Shown here: positions 32,986 through 40,906 of the stretch, piece after piece | Numbering within the stretch: the stretch's first letter is position 1 | Layout: each line of letters opens with the position of its first letter | Assembly (NCBI GenBank): GCA_963785075.1 | Contig: CAWATW010000003.1 | Span: 248,001-312,000, forward strand | Source of the DNA: JAOUGY01 sp963785075 | GTDB lineage: Bacteria > Actinomycetota > Acidimicrobiia > Spongiisociales > ZC4RG35 | DNA: 64,000 bases | Direction of reading: 5' to 3' | Notes under the pieces: model-generated | What the model saw: only the letters and a program-made list of their open reading frames with translations | What the model was told of the DNA's origin: nothing | The model's database searches: none | Made by a program: the position numbers and the translations under genes

Positions 32986-33915
32986 ATGCGCCGTGTGATC
33001 GCCCTTACTCTGACCGTGCCAGGGATGGTCGGTGGCGCGGCCTGGGCATGGGTTCGATATCGTCTGCGAGGAATTCCGAAGCCGGTGACCGGGATCTTCT
33101 CCAATGGGATGGCCTACGCCCGTTTTGGTGCAGGTCCCAGGACGGCGTTGTTCATTCGAGGCGGTCCAGGCAATGTTGTTCCGGTGGGCCAGTTGTTCCT
33201 GGCGTCTTCGGTACAGATTCTCCGTCCTTTCCTCGACAGCGGTTACACACTTTGGGTTGTCACACGCAAACGGAAAATGCCGGAGGGTTATCGCATAGAG
33301 GACATGGCTGAGGACTACGCCGCACTCATCACTGATGAGTTCGGCGGGAACGTGGAGCTGGTTATCGGCGAGGAACCCTACGGAGGCATGATCGGGTTTT
33401 GCCTGGCCGCTCGTCACGCTGACCGACTCGAGCACCTCGCAGTGCTTCTCGCAGCGACCGCAATGAGCGAGGAGGGCAAGGAACTCGAACTTGGGTTCGC
33501 CAGACTGATGAGCGAACGCCGAACCAGCGAAGCAGGTGCCCTGCTCATCAAGTTCATGGTGCCCGAGCTTCGGTTGCCTGGCATTGACCGACTCCTAGGG
33601 GCTGCACTCGTGCGGTTCGCGTTTGGGAAACTTCACCCGCACTTCGCTGGTGATGTCCTCGTTGAAGCAACGGCAGTTGCCGAATTCGAGGGGACACCAG
33701 TTCTGCCGCAGATCGTAACTCCGGTTCTACTCATCGGCTGCGATCAAGATGCAGCCTTCTCCAAGGAGACCTACGAAGAGACCGCACGTCTGATCCCGGA
33801 CTGCACGCTGAGAGTGTACGAAGGCATGACGGCCATCCAGGCAATCACGGATAGCCGCATAGCCACCGACGTGCTCGACTTCGTACGGCAACGACCCGTG
33901 GCACGAATGGCATAA
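32986..33915 (+). CDS. Alpha/beta-hydrolase-fold protein lacking catalytic residues
   Basis: This 309-residue protein has an N-terminal hydrophobic segment. The hydrolase fold is visible: TALFIRGGPGNVVP, LWVVTRKRKMPEGYRIEDMAEDY, VTPVLLIGCDQDAAF. The nucleophile elbow, normally G-x-S-x-G, reads VIGEEPYGGMIGF with no Ser. The usual GxGH region near the end reads YEGMTAIQAI with no His. It is therefore probably not a hydrolase and may bind a ligand or partner. It follows the broken SRPBCC gene by 27 bp, as in known SRPBCC-hydrolase pairs. Confidence 0.82.
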   Translation: MRRVIALTLTVPGMVGGAAWAWVRYRLRGIPKPVTGIFSNGMAYARFGAGPRTALFIRGGPGNVVPVGQLFLASSVQILRPFLDSGYTLWVVTRKRKMPEGYRIEDMAEDYAALITDEFGGNVELVIGEEPYGGMIGFCLAARHADRLEHLAVLLAATAMSEEGKELELGFARLMSERRTSEAGALLIKFMVPELRLPGIDRLLGAALVRFAFGKLHPHFAGDVLVEATAVAEFEGTPVLPQIVTPVLLIGCDQDAAFSKETYEETARLIPDCTLRVYEGMTAIQAITDSRIATDVLDFVRQRPVARMA

Positions 33916-33967
33916 ACCAATACCTCTCACGCCCATTCACTTGCTCCAGAACCGGCAATCTACGCCA

Positions 33968-34190
33968 AGCCGGGGTCGAGTGGGCCAAGTCCACGACTTC
34001 CGCCGGGCCAACGCCGCCGGACTCGTCCTCGAAGGCATCGACCTCGAGACCGCTCGAACCCGGCTCGGACACACCGACCAGCGGCTCACACTCGGCATCT
34101 ATGCCCAAGCCAGCACCGGGGCCGACCGCCATGCCGCCGAACGACTCGGCGACCGATTCCTCCCAAGAAGGGACCACGACAGCGGAAGAG
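33968..34190 (+). pseudogene. C-terminal fragment of a tyrosine recombinase
   Basis: VHDFRRANAAGLVLEGIDLETARTRLGHTDQRLTLGIYAQ contains the HxxR box, the GH dipeptide and the catalytic Tyr of an integrase. Everything N-terminal is missing. It lies 0.8 kb from the tRNA-Pro attachment site, the normal place for an island's integrase. Confidence 0.78.
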
Positions 34191-34235
34191 GCCTGGCACG
34201 AGACTGCAGCCCGCGAGCGGTCGAGCACGGCTCGA

Positions 34236-34570
34236 TCACTCGCCCGCCTCGACCTCACGGAGGAGTCTCGCAACGGCCGGGACGTCTTGTGTCGCCATCG
34301 TCCAAAGCTGTGACGGGTCGACCCTGTGGTTGTGATGACTCAGCCGATCACGCACCTTCGCCATATAGACCAAGGAATCTCGGGGTAGCGGTCGGTGACA
34401 TTCTGCGACATGGCCTTGGATGCCTCGCCGATGATCTCGAGGCACCGTTCAACGGCACGGCGCAACACGACGTCGGCTTCGAACGCGTCGCGTCCCCGCT
34501 CGACGGTCGAGGCGATCTCGTCGGCCGCCATGATCATGTCGGCCAAGCGGTACGAGTCGGAGCGACTCAC
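34236..34570 (-). pseudogene. HepT-like HEPN toxin gene with a frameshift
   Basis: The first part (ADMIMAADEIASTVERGRDAFEAD, RRAVERCLEIIGEASKAMS, RYPEIPWSI) and the second part in another frame (MAKVRDRLSHHNHRVD, TQDVPAVARLLREVE) make a full HepT (DUF86) protein of about 110 residues. The R-x4-H RNase motif is seen in RDRLSHH. The frame changes near 34375, where one base is gained or lost, so an active toxin is not made as sequenced. The start overlaps the antitoxin stop by 4 bp. Confidence 0.78.
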
Positions 34571-34869
34571 AACGTGACGGCGTCGATTCGGATCTCGTCG
34601 TCTCGTTCAAGCAGCGCTCCGAGCGAGATCACGTCGACCTCGACACCCAACAGATCACAGAGCGCCTCCTCGAGATGGATCAGATCCAGAAGCGAACTCC
34701 CAGAGTCGAACTCGACGAGGAAATCGATGTCGCTGTCGATCGTTGCCTCCCCGCGTGCAACCGAACCGAACACTGCGATCGAACGGGCGTGGTGTGGCGC
34801 CAACAACGCCCAAATCTCGGCCCGATGCGACTCGATCAACGAATTGAGAGCTATCGAACGGCTCGGCAT
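34567..34869 (-). CDS. MntA-like minimal nucleotidyltransferase antitoxin
   Basis: This 100-residue protein starts at ATG 34869. It carries the nucleotidyltransferase motif IAVFGSVARGEATIDSDIDFLVEF (G-S...D-x-D) and a third acidic site near GVEVDVISL. In HepT-MntA modules this enzyme AMPylates the HEPN toxin and silences it. It is complete, while its toxin partner is frameshifted, which fits loss of a dangerous toxin with the antitoxin kept. It lies at the right end of the island. Confidence 0.87.
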   Translation of the reverse strand: MPSRSIALNSLIESHRAEIWALLAPHHARSIAVFGSVARGEATIDSDIDFLVEFDSGSSLLDLIHLEEALCDLLGVEVDVISLGALLERDDEIRIDAVTL

Positions 34870-34923
34870 GAACCGAGTGTACGGTCGCCTGCCGTCAGCG
34901 GCACCCGTTTTGTCGCGCGCGAT

Positions 34924-35036
34924 GGACGCGCGATGGAACCGGGTACCAAACAGGCGGGCCGCCCCGAAGGGCGGCCATGACCTGGTGTCTCTCTGAGTCG
35001 GGACGGTGGGACTTGAACCCACGACCTCAGCGTCCC
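34924..35036. repeat. Right att-like repeat overlapping tRNA-Pro
   Basis: This is the counterpart of 13562-13674: the GACGCGCGATGGAA box, the terminator hairpin and the 3' half of tRNA-Pro in the same order. Similarity is highest over the tRNA part (39 of 40 bases). Confidence 0.82.
34957..34976 (-). terminator. Terminator of tRNA-Pro
   Basis: GGCCGCCC and GGGCGGCC form an 8-bp stem with a CGAA tetraloop, 21 bp after the 3' end of the tRNA. Confidence 0.75.
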
Positions 35037-35071
35037 GAACGCTGCGCGCTACCAAGCTGCGCCACGTCCCG
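34998..35071 (-). tRNA. tRNA-Pro (anticodon CGG)
   Basis: The tRNA is 74 nt. The acceptor stem CGGGACG pairs with CGTCCCG, followed by discriminator A. The D-arm is GGCGCAGCTTGGTAGCGC. The anticodon stem-loop CAGCG-TTCGGGA-CGCTG gives anticodon CGG. The T-arm GTGGG-TTCAAGT-CCCAC is intact. CCA is not encoded. It is the attachment site of the island on its 3' side. Confidence 0.95.
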
Positions 35072-35117
35072 ATTGGAAAGGTCAGTCTACCGGAGCCTCG
35101 GACCAGCGCCATTCGCC

Positions 35118-36407
35118 TCAATCGGATTGTGGATCGAGCTCGGCCGACAGCTCGATCCGAAGGCGGTCGATGCGGCGTTTCTCCATCCTCAGCACCGTGA
35201 ACTTCACGTTGTCGAGGATCACGTGATCGCCGGCCTCGGGGATCTTGCCCGCCTCGGACATGAACAGCCCCCCGATCGAGGTGTACGGGCCATTGGGGAG
35301 TTCGACACCCACCTCCTGCTTCACGTCGTCGACGGGAACCCGGCCCTCTACCACCCACATCGTTTCGGCGAGCTTGTACATCGACGGCTCACGCGGGTCG
35401 TACTCGTCCTGGATCTCGCCCACGAGTTCCGAGACCAGATCCTTCACGGTGACGATGCCCTCCACGCCGCCGTGCTCGTCGAGGACCACCGCAAAGGAAA
35501 CCCTGCGGGTGCGCAGCTCCTGGAGGGCCGACAGCACCGAGGTCGATTCCGGAACGAACACCGCTTCGCGGACGAGAGCGTCGATACTGCCGTTGACCGA
35601 ACGTCTCAGGAGGTCCTTGACGAACAGGATCCCCGTCAGGTCGTCGAGGGTGCCACCTGGTGCCACCACCGGAAAGCACGAGTGTCCGTGAATCCCAACC
35701 GCCTGTCGGGCGCTCAGCTCGGTCGATCCCGCCTCGAGCGCAACCACCTCCACTCGAGGCGTCATCACGTCGCGCACGGGTCGGTCGGCAAGCTCGAACA
35801 GAGACTCGAGGATCTGTCGCTCCTCGGGGTGGATCTCGCCGGCCGCCTCCGACAGCACGGCGAGCGCCATGATGTCATCTTCGGTGGCGGTCGTGACCAG
35901 ACCTCCCTTCACTCCGAACAGACCCAACAGGGCCCGCGCCGCGGCGATGAAGACTCGGGCGATGGGAGCAAGCACGCGCGAGAGCCCCCAGATGGCCGGC
36001 GCCACGAACAATGCGAACCCTTCGGGGTGACGGGCGGCGAGGGTCTTCGGCGTGATCTCCCCCACGACCAACACCAAGGCGGTCAGAGCCAAGGTCGCTG
36101 CCCAGGGTCCGATCGCTTGGCCCGTGCTCTCGTCGGTGAGCGCCGTCAGCAAGTCGACGGTGAGGATGGTGGCGATGGAGGCCGCCAGGATGTTCACGAA
36201 GTTGTTGGCGACGAGCAGCGTGCCGAGCGTCCGCTCGGTGTCGTTCACGAGCCCGGCCAGCCGCTTGCCCCGCGTCCCACGCCTCGAAAGCTGCTGGATC
36301 CGCTCCCTGGGAAGGGCGACGATGGCGGTCTCCGAACCCGAGAACAGCCCGGACATTGCGACGCAAGCCACCAGGATGGCCAGCAGGACCCCCTGGACAG
36401 TGGTCAC
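35118..36407 (-). CDS. CNNM/CorC-family (HlyC-type) membrane protein with CBS domains
   Basis: This 429-residue protein starts at GTG 36407. The N-terminal DUF21 region has four membrane helices (VLLAILVACVAMSGLFSGSETAIVA; LLVANNFVNILAASIATILT; LALTALVLVVGEITPKTLA). A CBS pair follows (RPVRDVMTPRVEVVAL, GILFVKDLLRRSV, VVLDEHGGVEGIVTVKDLV), and the CorC_HlyC domain at the end (TMWVVEGRVPVDDVKQEVGVEL). The family is linked to divalent-cation export. It lies 24 bp downstream of the receiver gene on the same strand. Confidence 0.93.
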   Translation of the reverse strand: MTTVQGVLLAILVACVAMSGLFSGSETAIVALPRERIQQLSRRGTRGKRLAGLVNDTERTLGTLLVANNFVNILAASIATILTVDLLTALTDESTGQAIGPWAATLALTALVLVVGEITPKTLAARHPEGFALFVAPAIWGLSRVLAPIARVFIAAARALLGLFGVKGGLVTTATEDDIMALAVLSEAAGEIHPEERQILESLFELADRPVRDVMTPRVEVVALEAGSTELSARQAVGIHGHSCFPVVAPGGTLDDLTGILFVKDLLRRSVNGSIDALVREAVFVPESTSVLSALQELRTRRVSFAVVLDEHGGVEGIVTVKDLVSELVGEIQDEYDPREPSMYKLAETMWVVEGRVPVDDVKQEVGVELPNGPYTSIGGLFMSEAGKIPEAGDHVILDNVKFTVLRMEKRRIDRLRIELSAELDPQSD

Positions 36408-36431
36408 GTGAATCTCATATGGGGAGGGAGG

Positions 36432-36806
36432 TCACGCTCCGGCCGGATCGAAGGCCGTGAGAGCGCTTCGGAGTTGCTGGGACGAGAACGGCTTGACGAT
36501 GAAGCTGTCGGCGCCCGCCCGTTTGGCGAGGAACGTGTCCGCCTGACGATCCAGCAGCAGGACGATCGGTGTGGTGTCGACGTCGCCTGACGCCATGGCG
36601 TCTTTGAGCAGGCGGATGATCGCCATCCCGCCCATGCTCCCGACTTGCATGTCCACGATTGCGGCGTCGTAGCGCTGACCGGCCAACATCTCGGCGGCCC
36701 GTTCGGGTTCGTCGGTGGTCTCGATGATGGTGCCGGGGTCGGTGACCGCGGCGGCGACGTCGTTCTCGACCCATGTGTCGTCGGCCACGAGGAGCAGGTG
36801 TGCCAT
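36432..36806 (-). CDS. Single-domain response regulator (receiver only)
   Basis: This 124-residue protein starts at ATG 36806 (MAHLLLVADDTW); the frame opens at 36893. It is a CheY-like receiver. ADD supplies the acidic pocket, YDAAIVDMQVGSMGG holds the phospho-acceptor Asp, and FIVKPFSSQQL holds the conserved Lys. The usual Thr/Ser position is in LLLDRQAD. No output domain is present. It is divergent from the NfeD gene and probably co-transcribed with the CNNM gene. Confidence 0.87.
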   Translation of the reverse strand: MAHLLLVADDTWVENDVAAAVTDPGTIIETTDEPERAAEMLAGQRYDAAIVDMQVGSMGGMAIIRLLKDAMASGDVDTTPIVLLLDRQADTFLAKRAGADSFIVKPFSSQQLRSALTAFDPAGA

Positions 36807-36894
36807 GAGTCCGAAAGATAGTGCGCCGCGGAGCGCGATCCCAGCCCCGGGTCGCGGAGTCTGAGCGGCGCCGAGCCAGATATACACTCGCACC

Positions 36895-38181
36895 GTGATT
36901 CCCCGACTCCTCAGAGCCCTGTTCGTCGTGCTGGTGGTGGCGGCGCCGGCGCTTCCGTCGTTCGCTCAGACCGCTGACAGGACCATCGAAGTGCTCGACG
37001 TGTCCGGTCCGCTGGACGATCGACTCGCAGAGTTCGTGATCGATTCTGTGGAAGCTGCCGCCGATGCCGGAACGGTGGAGCTCTTGATCCTCCAGATCGA
37101 CTCGCCCGGCGCCGTGGCATCGGAGACTGTGATGCGTCGCCTTGCCGGCGTCGTTGCCGAACCTCCGCTCCCGCTGGTTGCCTGGGTCGGGCCGGCCCCC
37201 GGCGTGGTGCAAGGGGGCGTCGCCCAGCTCTTCTCGCTGGCTCCGCTACGTGTTGCTGCCCCGGGCACCGGTATCGGGCTCTGGGAGCCGACGATCGCCG
37301 GGTCGAGCCCTGGGTTCTTGATCGCAGAACCGCCTGCGCCCGAATACATCGCAGGGGTCGTCGAGGTGTCCGCCGATGCCCCCGTGCCGGGGCTGATCGA
37401 CATGGTGTCGGACGAGACCGCATCGGTCCGGCAACTGGCGCAGCTTCTCGATGGCATGGAGGTGGGTGGTCAAGAGATCGGGACCGTGACCCCGTTCGTC
37501 GCCGAGGACGGCACAGAAGGAGTGACCCTCCTGACGACGGTCATTCGCCAACCAGGGTTGTGGGATCGGTTCCTCAGGCTCGCCTCGACACCCGAGGCCA
37601 CGTTCTTCTTCATCGTCGTCGGCCTCACCATCGCGGCGTTCGAGTTCTACGCCATCGGCCCTGGTATCGCCGCCGGTGTTGCGGCGGTGTCGCTGCTGAT
37701 CGGTGGGTACGGACTGGCCACCTTGCCGTTCCGATGGTGGGCGTTGCTTCTCACCGTGGCAGCGGTCTTGCTGATGGCGGTTTCCTACCAGTTGGGCGGC
37801 GTGTTGCTCTTCACCTGGTTGGGTTTGGCGGCGCTCACGCTCGCCGGATTCATGTTGGGCGACATGTCGCCGCAGATCACTCCGGGAGCACCGAGCGTGT
37901 TGCTGACCGTGGCAGGTGGAGCTTTCTTCTTCCTGCTCGCCATGCCGACGGTGGCGCGGTCGAGGTTCTCCACACTCACCATCGGACGGGAGGCGCTGAT
38001 CGGCCGCAAGGGCATCGCGGTGTCGGACCTGGCGCCCGACGGCGAGGTCGAGGTCGAAGGCGCTCGATGGCGGGCAACGTCTCACCGGGAGGCGGGGATC
38101 AAGGCAGGCGATCCGGTGGTGGTGGTCGGTGTCGATGGTTGGTATCTCGAGGTTGATTCGGCGTCGCCGGCGGACGGGTGA
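36895..38181 (+). CDS. NfeD-family membrane protein with serine-protease-like domain
   Basis: This 428-residue protein starts at GTG 36895. A signal peptide (LLRALFVVLVVAAPALPSFA) is followed by a ClpP/SppA-like domain (TIEVLDVSGPLDDRLAEFV, LLILQIDSPGAVASETVMRRL). Next are four to five membrane helices (FFFIVVGLTIAAFEFYAIGPG, GVLLFTWLGLAALTLAGFML). A C-terminal OB-fold NfeD domain closes it (LIGRKGIAVSDLAPDGEVEVEGARWRA). NfeD proteins work with SPFH proteins in membrane quality control, but no SPFH gene is in this window. Confidence 0.9.
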   Translation: MIPRLLRALFVVLVVAAPALPSFAQTADRTIEVLDVSGPLDDRLAEFVIDSVEAAADAGTVELLILQIDSPGAVASETVMRRLAGVVAEPPLPLVAWVGPAPGVVQGGVAQLFSLAPLRVAAPGTGIGLWEPTIAGSSPGFLIAEPPAPEYIAGVVEVSADAPVPGLIDMVSDETASVRQLAQLLDGMEVGGQEIGTVTPFVAEDGTEGVTLLTTVIRQPGLWDRFLRLASTPEATFFFIVVGLTIAAFEFYAIGPGIAAGVAAVSLLIGGYGLATLPFRWWALLLTVAAVLLMAVSYQLGGVLLFTWLGLAALTLAGFMLGDMSPQITPGAPSVLLTVAGGAFFFLLAMPTVARSRFSTLTIGREALIGRKGIAVSDLAPDGEVEVEGARWRATSHREAGIKAGDPVVVVGVDGWYLEVDSASPADG

Positions 38182-38308
38182 CGCGCCGTTCGACTGCGTG
38201 TTTCCGGGGGATGAAATTCTTTCACGGATTTTCCAGATTTTCCCTGGCGGATTCTGGGAGGTCTTTCTAGGGTCCTGACCACCCCATCCGGCTCAAGGAG
38301 GAAAATTC

Positions 38309-38566
38309 GTGACGCTGTCGGACGAATGGCAGACCTCAGCTCTCTGTCGAGGCAACCACTCGCACCTCTTCTTTCCTCCAAGCACATTTGAGCGCAAGGA
38401 CGATCGGGAGCGGCGGGAAATGAGGGCTAAGGCGATCTGCAACGTTTGCCCCGTGATGAGCGAGTGCCGGAGCTACGCCGTCGCCATCCGCGAACCGTTC
38501 GGGATCTGGGGCGGGATGACCGAAACCGATCGCAAGCAGATTGCGGCGGTGGGTGCCGCTCGCTGA
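38309..38566 (+). CDS. WhiB-family [4Fe-4S] transcriptional regulator
   Basis: This 85-residue protein starts at GTG 38309, with AAGGAGG 8 bp upstream. The four cluster Cys residues are C13 (SALCRG), C44 and C47 (ICNVCPV) and C53 (SECRSY). The G-[IV]-W-G-G turn (FGIWGGMTETDR) and the basic end complete the family signature. WhiB proteins bind sigma factors and are confined to actinobacteria and their phages. The 127-bp upstream region is unusually AT-rich for the window and probably holds the promoter. Confidence 0.95.
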   Translation: MTLSDEWQTSALCRGNHSHLFFPPSTFERKDDRERREMRAKAICNVCPVMSECRSYAVAIREPFGIWGGMTETDRKQIAAVGAAR

Positions 38567-38590
38567 CCAGGTGAGAACTGAAGCAACCCC

Positions 38591-38626
38591 CGACTGAGCG
38601 GGCCCGGATCCGGGTCCGCTCAGTCG
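38591..38626 (+). terminator. Terminator after whiB
   Basis: CGACTGAGCGGGCCCGG and CCGGGTCCGCTCAGTCG form a 17-bp stem with one G-T pair and a 2-nt loop, 24 bp after the whiB stop. Confidence 0.85.
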
Positions 38627-38866
38627 CGTGACGACCGCGCCCCGCCGATGGTGAGATACCGCGAAAGCGCGAACACGAATCCGAGCCGGGCTACCCACGC
38701 AACCGGCACACGCTGGGGCGCCGATCGCTCGTGGTGTGGTCGTCGACGAATACGAAACGGGCATGGCCAGTGGACCGATCCGGAGCATTTCGGTCGCCGC
38801 GAAGTTGTTGGGCAAACAATGGTCCGGCCGAACAGGTCATGTCGCTCGTTGTGCAGCGTGTTCGTG

Positions 38867-39586
38867 TCAGGCGCGAACGCTCTCCTCGGTGGCCGTGACG
38901 TCCGCGCGCTTCATCGACCAGGTCGTCACCAGAAACCAGACGAGGAGCGCCGTCGCCCCGGTTCGGAAGACCACCGTCTCCGAGATGGTCGTCCACTGAC
39001 GCTCGGCGAAGGTGATGGCCAGCGCAGCGGCCTGACACGCCGCCGAGAACGCGGCCACAGCCGCGGTCCAGGTCGGTAGTCCTTCACGCCGCGACGCCCA
39101 TGCGATCAAAGCGGGTACCAGGAACCAGAATGAGGCGACCCACGCCGTCAGGGTGGCGGCATGAAGGCGGAGAAGCAGGTCCACGGCGATGGTGGCCGAG
39201 TCGCTGCCGTTCGCCGATTCGAAGGTGTCGCGGAACATCACGAACGTGGTGGTGTCGGTCGCAAGCATGTGGATTGCACCGACGCCCATGCCGATCGCCG
39301 CAGCCACCCCGGCCCACCGACCGAGGTAGCGAGCCGCCGGACTGCGTAGCGTCCCGGCCCACGTCCGCAGGACCGGCACGTATGCCGTCAACAGCAACGT
39401 CGCCGCAATGTGTATGACGACCCAGAACCCGCCGACGTGATCGAGGAAGGCCTCCCCGTCGGCGTAGACGCTGGTGGTGCCCAGCGGATGCGAGGCCAGG
39501 ATCGCAGCAAGTGCGATGCTCGTGGCCTATCCAACTCTTCCCGCAAATCGGACCACTGCGGCGTGGTCGGTTTGCAGGTCGGTCAT
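38867..39586 (-). pseudogene. Membrane protein gene with an early in-frame TAG
   Basis: ATG 39586 follows GAGGAGT and gives MTDLQTDHAAVVRFAGRVG, then TAG at 39527-39529. The frame then continues without a break (ATSIALAAILASHPLGTTSVYADG, GGFWVVIHIAATLLLTAYVPVL, ..) to 38867. The whole is a protein of about 239 residues with five or six membrane helices. The TAG probably replaced a TGG (Trp). A shorter protein from an internal TTG near 39397 is possible but lacks a good binding site. The function is unknown. Confidence 0.65.
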
Positions 39587-39717
39587 CGTGCGTACTCCTC
39601 TCCTCGCTCGAGGGGTGCCTTTCGAGTATCGCAAACGCGCTCGGCCTTGTGCAGGTGGATTCCCCGGGCCGTGCTTTGTGCTTGGAATTGGATGCGAATC
39701 CGCCATCATGTGTCGCC

Positions 39718-40359
39718 ATGGCCGTCTTCTTTGGGGAAATGCAAACGAGATCCGACACGAAACGCATGAAGGCGGTCGTGGCGGTCGACCGCGGCAACAT
39801 TCGACTCTCGTCCGGGTCCACCGAGTTGGGGGAATGGCCTTTGCACTCGGTACGTCTCGAGGAATACACGGATGCCAGCATCCTCATGGCTGTCGAAGAC
39901 GAGGAGCTGATCCTGTTCCTCGACGAGCAACAGAAGTTCGTCGGTGAGGTCGGCCGGTACATGAAGAAGCCCGGTGACGAGAAACGCCGCCTCAGTCATC
40001 CGGCGTTTCGGAACAAGGATGAACCCGAAGGCCCGACCCTCGGCGAGGAGCTCAAGGACGACGTGAGCCGAGAGATGGCTCCCATCATCAATGAGGCAAA
40101 GGACTGGCTCGACCGTATTCCGAGGGGGCGTCCCTTGTGGATTGCCGGAATCGTCTTCGTGTTGCTGTTGATCTTCCTGCCCCAACCGATCGCTTTCGTG
40201 ACCCTCATCGGAGGTGCCGTGGCCTTGCTGATCGGCGGCTTCGCCTACGCCGATGACCGTTTTGCCCTCAGGATTCCGGACGCGATCACCCCGGTGCAGC
40301 TGGTGGCGGGTGGTGGCGTGGCCTTGCTCCTTGGCATGGTGGTCCTGGCGATCGCCTGA
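39718..40359 (+). CDS. Membrane protein of unknown function
   Basis: This 213-residue protein starts at ATG 39718. The soluble N-terminal half looks like a small beta domain with a PH-like or plasma-protein-like strand pattern (KAVVAVDRGNIRLSSGSTELGEWPL, ILMAVEDEELILFLDEQ). A charged linker follows, then three membrane helices (PLWIAGIVFVLLLIFLP; IAFVTLIGGAVALLIGGFAYA; VQLVAGGGVALLLGMVVLAIA). No family was recognised. It is complete and in normal codon context. Confidence 0.72.
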   Translation: MAVFFGEMQTRSDTKRMKAVVAVDRGNIRLSSGSTELGEWPLHSVRLEEYTDASILMAVEDEELILFLDEQQKFVGEVGRYMKKPGDEKRRLSHPAFRNKDEPEGPTLGEELKDDVSREMAPIINEAKDWLDRIPRGRPLWIAGIVFVLLLIFLPQPIAFVTLIGGAVALLIGGFAYADDRFALRIPDAITPVQLVAGGGVALLLGMVVLAIA

Positions 40360-40402
40360 CGGTCGGCCGGCTCGTCCTCCCTCGGCCTCCACCTGTGAGG
40401 CG

Positions 40403-40816
40403 GTGACATCCCGAACCGCCACCACCTCGGACTCGACGCTGTCGAAGGTACCGATCAGCTCGACCGCCAAGTCCTCGAGAGCCGTCTGCCGACACCGGCG
40501 ATCCAGGACGGCCGTTGCGCCCGACCGACTTCCTGACCTTCGCCCACCCGAGATCGAGGCGCCGGTCGAGCAGTCGTCGCTGGTCAGATCGATCACAGGT
40601 TGGTTGACAGCACGGGTTGCAGCCGGCCCAGCCGCACTGGTGCTCGGTCCCCTGATGATCCTTGGAGTGGTGCTCGAGGCGATGATCTCGGCGGGTTCCG
40701 GCCTGCTTGCTCCCACCGTGCTGCTCGTCGGACAGTTCCTGATCCTCGTGTGGGACAGGACTGAAGCGAGCGATCGGTTCCGCCGCAGATTCTCAGAGGA
40801 GTCGGCGGCCGCCTGA
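40403..40816 (+). CDS. Possible small membrane protein
   Basis: The frame is open from 40253, overlapping the previous gene. GTG 40403 would give 137 residues with a Ser/Thr/Arg-rich start of doubtful reality. A convincing C-terminal part follows: two hydrophobic segments (VAAGPAALVLGPLMILGVVLEAMI and LLAPTVLLVGQFLILVW) and a charged tail (RTEASDRFRRRFSEES). The true start is uncertain and a decayed gene is possible. Confidence 0.42.
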   Translation: MTSRTATTSDSTLSKVPISSTAKSSRAVCRHRRSRTAVAPDRLPDLRPPEIEAPVEQSSLVRSITGWLTARVAAGPAALVLGPLMILGVVLEAMISAGSGLLAPTVLLVGQFLILVWDRTEASDRFRRRFSEESAAA

Positions 40817-40906
40817 GCGCGGCCTTGCGGGGGACGGCATCTCGCACTCGGGTGAACCGATTCGGTGTCTGCTCCGTATATGTACGGAAGCAGAGAAGGG
40901 ATTCCC

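Larger units (their letters stand above)
13635..34997. mobile_element. Genomic island integrated at tRNA-Pro(CGG)
   Basis: About 21.4 kb lies between a complete tRNA-Pro gene and a displaced copy of its 3' half. Contents are typical of accessory DNA: one near-complete tyrosine recombinase, an N-terminal and a C-terminal recombinase fragment, two ISL3 elements, one IS110 element, at least four toxin-antitoxin modules, GNATs, CPBP proteases and many broken genes. The C-terminal integrase fragment lies 0.8 kb from the tRNA, where the island's own integrase would be expected. Mobility today is doubtful. Confidence 0.75.

Noticed and set aside
34977..36590. A 537-residue plus-strand frame crossing tRNA-Pro and the CNNM gene
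   Set aside because: It reads through the tRNA antisense and is a shadow of the CNNM/CorC frame.
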